This document shows, in pieces, positions 7,501 to 11,615 of a stretch of 11,615 nucleotides of DNA. How positions within the stretch are numbered: the stretch's first letter is position 1; every line of letters begins with the position of its first letter. The notes below the pieces were generated by a model that worked only from the letters and a program-made list of their open reading frames with translations, was not told the DNA's origin and did not search any database. The DNA is from Bacillota bacterium (GTDB lineage: Bacteria > Bacillota_A > Clostridia > DSM-8532). A program made the translations under genes and the position numbers. The stretch lies in assembly GCA_023424865.1 (NCBI GenBank), contig JAFADM010000201.1, positions 1-11,615 on the forward strand. Reading direction: 5' to 3'.

Positions 7501-8085
7501 TTAACTCTTCTTTTTAACCATAAAAAAGCTGAAGCCCGCCCCGCACAGTCCACCAAGAATGTGTGCGCCATGGGCAATGCCGTCCGTTGGCCCAATACCG
7601 CTTAAAAATTCACCTCCCAGATAAATGGCCATAACAAGCAATAAGGTAATGGGAATTTTACCATTTTTCATTCCTGCGGCCGAGGCCAGAACAATCATCA
7701 TAAAGACGATGCCGCTGGCGCCAAGAAGCGCACTCTGGGGGAAAAACAGCATATAAAGAAGTCCAGACACAAGGGCTGTAAGAACTATCATTTTTACTAT
7801 GGCTTTCGTTCCGTACTTTTCTTCAAGCATGGGACCCAAAACCAGAAGCAGCATCATATTCCCTGAAAAGTGAGCCCAGTTTGCATGTCCCAGAACATGT
7901 CCGAACAGTCTGAAATAGGTTAGTGGATCCAGCAGGGACGAGCGGTAAACACAAAACAGCAGGCTGGTGGAAGCCCCATTGGTCAGCTGACCCAAGAGCA
8001 GGGCTAAAAGCGACATCAGTGCGAAAGTAAGTGTGGCCGGTGAATTATAGTGGAGAAGTCCTCCTCTTTTTTTAACCTGATCCAT
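7501..8085 (-). CDS. Rhomboid-family intramembrane serine protease
   Basis: This is an integral membrane protease that cleaves transmembrane segments within the bilayer. The 194-residue protein has the compact six-helix bacterial layout. Catalytic Ser124 lies in G122-A-S-G125, and the partner His175 in H172-G-A-H175-I-L-G-G. The H67-x4-H72-F-S-G-N76 motif supplies the oxyanion residues, with Asn76 equivalent to the conserved Asn of GlpG. All key residues are present, so it should be active. I chose the ATG at 8085 because AGGAAGG lies 7 bases upstream and the protein then begins a short hydrophilic tail before helix 1. The longer frame running to 8622 enters the divergent gene and is not credible; an ATG at 8124 is a weaker option. 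Its substrate is unknown. It is monocistronic and followed by remnants. Confidence 0.93.
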   Translation of the reverse strand: MDQVKKRGGLLHYNSPATLTFALMSLLALLLGQLTNGASTSLLFCVYRSSLLDPLTYFRLFGHVLGHANWAHFSGNMMLLLVLGPMLEEKYGTKAIVKMIVLTALVSGLLYMLFFPQSALLGASGIVFMMIVLASAAGMKNGKIPITLLLVMAIYLGGEFLSGIGPTDGIAHGAHILGGLCGAGFSFFMVKKKS

Positions 8086-8122
8086 GTCTTTTCCTTCCTG
8101 TAAGCCAAAGGCATATAGTCTC

Positions 8123-8128
8123 ATTATA
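8123..8128 (-). promoter_or_regulatory. Possible -10 box for the rhomboid gene
   Basis: TATAAT occurs on the - strand about 38 bases before the chosen rhomboid ATG, which fits a short leader and supports the 8085 start. No convincing -35 lies 16-19 bases upstream, so confidence is low. The rest of the divergent gap (8129-8334) shows only an imperfect dyad TTGAT-N7-ATCAA at 8171-8187 and no clear promoter for the + strand gene. Confidence 0.3.
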
Positions 8129-8349
8129 CCCTTTTTAGCAGGTTTAGGCTTTTCCTTTTTATAAGGAGCTTTGATTTGTACTATCAAGGCTGAGGGCGCT
8201 GAGGAGCAAGCCGGGTCATATAACCAATAAAGTAAAAGATGGTCAGGTTCAGGTAAAAAACAAGGAAGCCCTCCAGGCTTTTCGTGTTTTAGAATAAAAG
8301 CGTAAGAAATCCCTTTAATCAAATGAGTAGCATGAGAGGAGTGATTGGT

Positions 8350-9558
8350 ATGAAACCCTGTGTATTGCTTCGTTCCTCCTGGCAGGTGGTAAACATCGGC
8401 GACATTGCCCATACCCCCGGTGTACTGGCAATTCTTGAAAAACACCTGCCGAATGCGGAGGTTATTTTGTGGGCCTCCGACGATATAACCCCGGAGGTCA
8501 TGGCCATGGAGCACCGCCGCTTCCCTAGCTTGAAAATTGTAAAAGGACGCATCGGTGACAATGGACACGCCAGCAATGAGGATCTGGCCCATGCCGTTAG
8601 CAGAAGCGACTTTCTGCTTCACGGTTCCGGACCGTCTTTCGTGGCCTTTAAGGATGTGGATGCTTTTGTACGAACCACGGGAAAGCCCTTTGGCGTATTC
8701 GGCATCACCTATGACGGAAACAGAGAGCAGGCTCCCCTGCTTTCAAAAGCTCGGTTTGTGTACTTCCGGGATTCGGTCTCTCTTGAAAAGGCCCAAAAAG
8801 CAGGGGTTAACGCACCTGTTATGGCCTTTGGCCCTGACGGAGCCTTTGCCACCGATTTACGGGATGACGAAAAAGCGCTGGCTTTTATGAAAGAAAACGA
8901 TCTTGAAGAAAAGCGCTTTCTCTGCTGTATCGGCAGGCTTCGCTACACCCCCTATTGGAAAATACGGGAAGGCAGCCCCTTTAATGAAGAAAGGCACGTA
9001 TTCAACGAAAGCTGGAAGGAACGGGATCATGAGTCTCTTCGCAAGGCCATAACCGAGGTGGTCCGGCGTACCGGCATGAAAATACTGATATGCCCCGAGG
9101 ATCAGACTCAAATGGCCGTGGGGAAGGAAATGATTTATGACAAGCTGCCCCCCGATGTGGTCTCCCATGTGGTATGGCGGGAAAACTTCTGGCTTACCGA
9201 TGAGGCCTTAAGCGTTTATATTCGCTCGGCAGGCCTGTTCGGAAATGAAATGCACTCCCCCATCATGTGCATTGGAAACGGTATTCCGGCAATTGTGTGC
9301 CGTTCTGAGGAGCAGACCACAAAGGGCTATATGTGGCGGGATATCGGGCTTGACGAATGGCTTTTTCATATTGACGGCCCTCAGGGGACTTCAGGTCTTA
9401 CAGAAGCCGTTCTGGAGCTTGCTGAGGATCCGGAAGGAGCCCGTGAAAAGGCTTTAAAGGCCAGGGAAGTTGTCAACGCTCATTTTCAGCGTATGGCAGG
9501 AGAACTGGCAGCTTCTCTTTCCGGTATTCAGAAGGGCTCCTCCCCGTCACCTCTTTAA
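8350..9558 (+). CDS. Polysaccharide pyruvyl transferase family protein
   Basis: The family includes CsaB and exopolysaccharide pyruvyltransferases, which add a ketal-linked pyruvate from phosphoenolpyruvate to sugars; many members are uncharacterised. The 402-residue protein begins with the family's N-terminal pattern (NIGDIAHTPGVLAIL), then a glycine-rich segment (LLHGSGPSF), the predicted Rossmann strand GKPFGVFGIT, and KARFVYFRDSVSLEKA. The C-terminal half has the conserved GNEMHSPIMCIGNGIPAIV (His302), the usual nucleotide/donor-site region. AGGAG (8337-8341) lies 8 bases before the ATG at 8350; the earlier in-frame ATGs at 8323 and 8332 lack a ribosome site. No glycosyltransferase or capsule genes flank it, so it is an orphan. 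Its last 86 bases overlap the convergent AraC-type gene. Family assignment is good; the pyruvylated substrate is unknown. Confidence 0.82.
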   Translation: MKPCVLLRSSWQVVNIGDIAHTPGVLAILEKHLPNAEVILWASDDITPEVMAMEHRRFPSLKIVKGRIGDNGHASNEDLAHAVSRSDFLLHGSGPSFVAFKDVDAFVRTTGKPFGVFGITYDGNREQAPLLSKARFVYFRDSVSLEKAQKAGVNAPVMAFGPDGAFATDLRDDEKALAFMKENDLEEKRFLCCIGRLRYTPYWKIREGSPFNEERHVFNESWKERDHESLRKAITEVVRRTGMKILICPEDQTQMAVGKEMIYDKLPPDVVSHVVWRENFWLTDEALSVYIRSAGLFGNEMHSPIMCIGNGIPAIVCRSEEQTTKGYMWRDIGLDEWLFHIDGPQGTSGLTEAVLELAEDPEGAREKALKAREVVNAHFQRMAGELAASLSGIQKGSSPSPL

Positions 9559-10396
9559 AGGCTCTGTAAAAGCCGGAAAGGCTTTCATAGCCGCAGAGCC
9601 CGGCAATGTCAAGCACTGTCTGCTCCCCTTTGTTTATTAGCTCCACAGCTTTTTGGATTCGCCTTTTAGCAATATACCGTGAAAGTCCCAGTCCATTGTA
9701 TTTTTTGAACAATCTTGAGAAGTAGGAAGGATTCATGGGAATAAGCCGGGCCACCCCTTCCAGGGTAAGAGGTTGGGAGAGGTGGCCCTCAATATAATTT
9801 AAAACCTGATTCATTGCAAGACGGTTTCTGGTTGATACGGATTCCGACGCTGCATCGGTTTTCTCCATGCTGGAGGAGCATGCATTAGACAGCTCTCCTG
9901 AATAATGCCGGCAAAGCAAGGCAAGAGCCTGGAGAAGCAGGGATTTGGCCATAAGATCATATTCGGGCTTTCTCTCCCTCATCTCTGTGCCAATGCGCCA
10001 CATAAGACCTTCAATTTCCCTTGCAGCAGAGGATTCTGAGGAAATTCGGTTTTCAAAGGAGTCGTCCCTGTTGAGAAAAATCTTCATATACCGCCATTCC
10101 AAAGCATCCTCCCTTGAGGGCCAAATAAGCCGGGGTTCAAAATCCAGGTACATCATAACCAGGTCCTCGGGAGGATAAACCAGGTGTATGCCTCTTCGCT
10201 CACTGTTGTTCAGAAGAATAATATCCCCTTTGACAACAGTATAGGTTTTATTCTCGATATGCCAAAGACACCGTCCCTCAAGAATACAGCATATCTTAAG
10301 AGTATGGTAGCAGACAAGAGGCTGGTGGGTGTTCCTTGGTGGTATACGGTGAAAAACCAGGGATAGAGGCAGGCTTTTATCCATAGGGTTCTCCAT
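9473..10396 (-). CDS. AraC-family transcriptional regulator
   Basis: This is a DNA-binding regulator, typically of sugar or stress genes. The 307 residues divide into an N-terminal sensing part (about 10-150, with cupin-like strands such as WHIENKTYTVVKGDIILLNN), a helical linker, and a C-terminal double helix-turn-helix at about 209-294. The signature is clear: PLTLEGVARL, MNPSYFSRLFKKYNG, RRIQKAVELI, then VLDIAGLCGYESLSGFYRAF and TGRSPSEYRKE. Two starts are possible: the ATG at 10396 (GGAG 4 bases before) and one at 10384 (GGAG 5 bases before), produced by a tandem 10-base duplication. The 3' end overlaps the pyruvyl-transferase gene by 86 bases. It lies downstream of the flavoprotein gene in the same direction, after a 128-base structured gap. 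The effector and targets are unknown; the sugar operon 4 kb away is one candidate. Confidence 0.92.
   Translation of the reverse strand: MENPMDKSLPLSLVFHRIPPRNTHQPLVCYHTLKICCILEGRCLWHIENKTYTVVKGDIILLNNSERRGIHLVYPPEDLVMMYLDFEPRLIWPSREDALEWRYMKIFLNRDDSFENRISSESSAAREIEGLMWRIGTEMRERKPEYDLMAKSLLLQALALLCRHYSGELSNACSSSMEKTDAASESVSTRNRLAMNQVLNYIEGHLSQPLTLEGVARLIPMNPSYFSRLFKKYNGLGLSRYIAKRRIQKAVELINKGEQTVLDIAGLCGYESLSGFYRAFKEVTGRSPSEYRKEKLPVLLPYAENER
9560..9600 (+). other. Nested stem-loop just after the pyruvyl-transferase stop, inside the AraC-type gene
   Basis: GGCTCTG (9560-9566) pairs perfectly with CAGAGCC (9594-9600). Within it AAAGCC (9569-9574) pairs with GGCTTT (9580-9585) around a GGAAA loop. 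It begins 2 bases after the stop codon at 9558 and lies wholly inside the coding region of the convergent regulator. There is no T run afterwards, so a role as a 3' end or as an RNA-stabilising barrier is only a possibility. Confidence 0.4.
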
Positions 10397-10407
10397 TGTT
10401 CTCCATT
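10388..10407. repeat. Perfect tandem 10-bp duplication at the start of the AraC-type gene
   Basis: GTTCTCCATT occurs twice head to tail. On the coding (-) strand each copy reads AATGGAGAAC, so each brings a GGAG ribosome site. One site serves the ATG at 10396 and the other the in-frame ATG at 10384. Confidence 0.8.
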
Positions 10408-10423
10408 ATGGCGGTTTCTTTAC

Positions 10424-10514
10424 GAAGTAAGGCTGCAGGCTTTAAAAGCAAGAGTTAGGCAGGCTCTTCAACACAAGGCTTGCGATCCGGCCTTACTTCA
10501 AGTGGACGGATCGC
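10424..10514 (-). promoter_or_regulatory. Interlocking inverted repeats (possible RNA pseudoknot) between flavoprotein and AraC-type genes
   Basis: On the - strand, GCGATCCG (10514-10507) pairs with CGGATCGC (10489-10482), leaving a 17-base loop. The loop contains GAAGTAAGGC (10499-10490), which is perfectly complementary to GCCTTACTTC (10433-10424), 56 bases further on. The two pairings interlock, so as RNA they would form a pseudoknot or compete. The distal arm ends 27 bases before the AraC-type start. GCAGGCT also occurs twice (+ strand 10435-10441 and 10459-10465). There is no T run, so this is not an ordinary terminator. Function is unknown. Confidence 0.5.
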
Positions 10515-10524
10515 CGCTTTCCCG

Positions 10525-11151
10525 TCAGCGTACAAAATGTGTCCAAACCCTGCTTTCCTTGGGGGGTTGGGGAACCTTATCCTTTGCCGCATCCAGGGAC
10601 TTTAAAAGCCATGCCATGGCCTGTGCATTTCTGCGAAGAGTCTGAATGCCTTCGCCGTCCTGATGAATTTCACCCTTATCCCGGCCGTAAGCAACGGTCC
10701 AATACTGGGATGGGGGAATGACGGTCTGGGCAAGGTTCAGATAATTGTTAAGCTGGTGCACCGTATCCACACCGCCGGCCCGGCGTACAACGGCAAGAGA
10801 GGTTGCCACCTTATAGCTGAAATACCGGGAGCTGGTATAAAAGACCCTGTCCAGAAAGGATTTCAGCGTCCCTGCAATACCGGCGTAATAGGTGGGCGAT
10901 GCCAGAATAAATCCGTCGGCTTCTCTCATTTTGGCTGCTGTTTCGTTTACCAGATCCTCTTTAAATACACATTGGTTGTTTTCCGATTTGGAGCAATACT
11001 GACATGCAATGCACCCGTGGATATCATGTCCGCCTATATGGACAATTTCAACCTCAATACCCTCTTTTTTAAGCTCCTCAGCCATAATATCCAGTGCCTG
11101 GCTTGTGTTTCCGTTAACACGGGGGCTTCCGTTAATACCAATTACCTTCAT
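10525..11151 (-). CDS. Flavodoxin-fold NAD(P)H oxidoreductase / iron-sulfur flavoprotein-like
   Basis: This cytoplasmic FMN-binding protein belongs to the NADPH-dependent FMN reductase / Isf superfamily (208 residues). The FMN phosphate loop is N7-G-S-P-R-V-N-G-N-T16. The second FMN segment is ASPTYYAGIAGTLKSFLDR. Between them C47-x2-C50-x2-C53-x7-C61 fits the compact cluster motif of archaeal and clostridial iron-sulfur flavoproteins (CX2CX2CX4-7C), so a 4Fe-4S cluster is possible. Many relatives with fewer cysteines are simple quinone or azo reductases. AGGAG (- strand, 11163-11159) lies 7 bases before the ATG. The promoter upstream is MerR-type with a 19-bp spacer, which suggests induction by electrophile, metal or redox stress. 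It may be co-transcribed with the downstream AraC-type gene. Electron partners are unknown. Confidence 0.9.
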   Translation of the reverse strand: MKVIGINGSPRVNGNTSQALDIMAEELKKEGIEVEIVHIGGHDIHGCIACQYCSKSENNQCVFKEDLVNETAAKMREADGFILASPTYYAGIAGTLKSFLDRVFYTSSRYFSYKVATSLAVVRRAGGVDTVHQLNNYLNLAQTVIPPSQYWTVAYGRDKGEIHQDGEGIQTLRRNAQAMAWLLKSLDAAKDKVPQPPKESRVWTHFVR

Positions 11152-11192
11152 ATGAACGCTCCTGTAAACTTATAAAATTATTTCATAATTAA

Positions 11193-11223
11193 AGTATAAA
11201 CCTTACAGCTTACTCTAAGTCAA
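11193..11223 (-). promoter_or_regulatory. MerR-family-type promoter and operator for the flavoprotein gene
   Basis: On the - strand, TTGACT (-35, 11223-11218) and TATACT (-10, 11198-11193) are separated by 19 bases, longer than the normal 17. The spacer region holds the dyad CTTAGAGTAAGCTGTAAG (11219-11202), whose arms match at 6 of 8 positions. A 19-bp spacer with a central dyad is the hallmark of promoters untwisted by MerR-family activators, and the arms resemble those of AdhR/NmlR-type thiol-stress sites. Transcription would start near 11186, about 35 bases before the ATG. No merR-type gene lies in the window. Confidence 0.72.
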
Positions 11224-11338
11224 GAGCTCCCATCACCGATCCCGGTAAAAAGAAAAGGAAAAGTCTTGATTATATGTTAAGTTTAATTTTGAAGATCTAA
11301 ATTGCACGGATATTTACACTTTTGCATTGCTTGAACTC

Positions 11339-11347
11339 TGTTATAAT
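11339..11347 (+). promoter_or_regulatory. Extended -10 promoter for the FAD-dependent oxidoreductase gene
   Basis: TGTTATAAT supplies a perfect -10 with the TG extension that lets RNA polymerase work with a weak -35. TTTGCA at 11321-11326 is a poor -35 with a 15-base spacer. The predicted leader of about 90 bases contains a small imperfect hairpin (ATTCC 11363-11367 / GGAAT 11383-11387) and ends at a strong ribosome site. Confidence 0.6.
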
Positions 11348-11443
11348 TTTCTTGGCACACGTATTCCTCCAATTGAACCTTGGGAATTATGTCCAATAAA
11401 AAGGATGATGGAAGCATTTTTCCAGTTGTTGAAAGGAGACCCT

Positions 11444-11615
11444 ATGCTTGATTTAAGGTATGATGTCATTGTTGTGGGAAGCGGCCCTGCGGGATTATCG
11501 GCAGCACTTTATGCGGACCGAAACGGTGCGCGGACTCTTCTCATTGAAAAATCGGGTTTTGTTGGCGGTATGTCAACGGACGGAATGCTCAATATCTTTT
11601 GCGGCAGAGCCTCAG
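11444..11615 (+). CDS. FAD-dependent oxidoreductase, 3'-truncated by the window end
   Basis: Only the first 57 residues are present. They begin with a textbook FAD-binding Rossmann fold: strand [16 protein letters not shown] with G12-x-G14-x-x-G17, then the second strand RTLLIEK with Glu35 to bind the adenosine ribose. The following [17 protein letters not shown] resembles the large FAD-dependent oxidoreductase group (FAD_oxidored type) seen in many Clostridia and often near sugar genes. AAAGGAG (11432-11438) lies 5 bases before the ATG. It diverges from the flavoprotein gene; the 292-base gap carries promoters for both. Because the catalytic and substrate regions lie outside the window, the reaction cannot be stated. 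Confidence 0.88.
   Translation, partial: MLDLRYDVIVVGSGPAGLSAALYADRNGARTLLIEKSGFVGGMSTDGMLNIFCGRAS

Noticed and set aside
7466..7507. Inverted repeat GAGTTAA / TTAACTC after the rhomboid gene as a terminator
   Set aside because: The stem is only 7 A/T-rich base pairs with a long loop and no T run follows in the rhomboid's direction.
8323..8349. Earlier in-frame starts (8323, 8332) for the pyruvyl-transferase-family gene
   Set aside because: AGGAG at 8337-8341 is positioned for the ATG at 8350; the earlier ATGs have no ribosome site and would add a non-conserved tail.
7501..8622. 373-codon version of the rhomboid protein
   Set aside because: The extra N-terminal 179 residues run antisense into the pyruvyl-transferase gene and lack family character, while AGGAAGG and the ATG at 8085 give a normal rhomboid.
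1..11615. CRISPR array, tRNA/rRNA gene, insertion sequence, prophage or defence system
   Set aside because: No regularly spaced repeats, cloverleaf, transposase, integrase or known defence domain was seen on either strand by reading.

Overview
The window looks like a stretch of chromosome from a mid-GC Bacillota species, probably a Clostridia or Paenibacillus-like organism. The signs are strong AGGAGG-type ribosome binding sites before almost every gene, a LplB/YteP-type sugar ABC transporter whose large lipoprotein binding subunit has a Gram-positive-style lipobox, A/T-rich intergenic promoters close to the sigma-A consensus, and the remnant of an S-layer-homology (SLH) protein. This placement is inferred from gene content and style, not from a marker gene.

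Positions 1-5780 hold the end of a carbohydrate-utilisation operon on the + strand. It runs from a 5'-truncated large glycoside-hydrolase-like protein, through two CUT1-family permeases, to a lipid-anchored solute-binding protein. An oligosaccharide is probably captured, imported and processed by this set. No ATPase gene lies in the visible part, so an ATPase encoded elsewhere (MsmX/MsmK-like) is expected. A large nested stem-loop sits between the second permease gene and the binding-protein gene, and a terminator-like hairpin closes the operon. A separately promoted short-chain dehydrogenase/reductase follows (6052-6810), with a near-consensus promoter, two flanking or embedded dyads, and a strong probably bidirectional terminator.

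Positions 6890-7500 are a gene graveyard on the - strand. One relic is the start of an SLH protein joined out of frame to the end of its last SLH motif. The other is the stub of a membrane protein that resembles the N-terminus of a sensor protein. Next come an intact rhomboid protease (- strand, 7501-8085) and a divergent polysaccharide-pyruvyl-transferase-family gene (8350-9558). The 3' end of the latter overlaps an AraC-family regulator on the opposite strand (9473-10396) by 86 bases.

Positions 10397-11615 hold a flavodoxin-fold protein with an Isf-like cysteine motif (- strand, 10525-11151) and, diverging from it, the first 57 codons of an FAD-dependent oxidoreductase (+ strand). The flavoprotein promoter has the 19-bp spacer and central dyad typical of MerR-family activation. 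The gap between the flavoprotein and araC-type genes holds two interlocking perfect inverted repeats that could form an RNA pseudoknot. I saw no CRISPR array, tRNA, rRNA, intact transposon or phage gene. No wholly new multi-gene system is evident. The most notable signals are regulatory (MerR-type promoter, interlocked repeats, permease/binding-protein hairpin) and the decayed surface/sensor genes.
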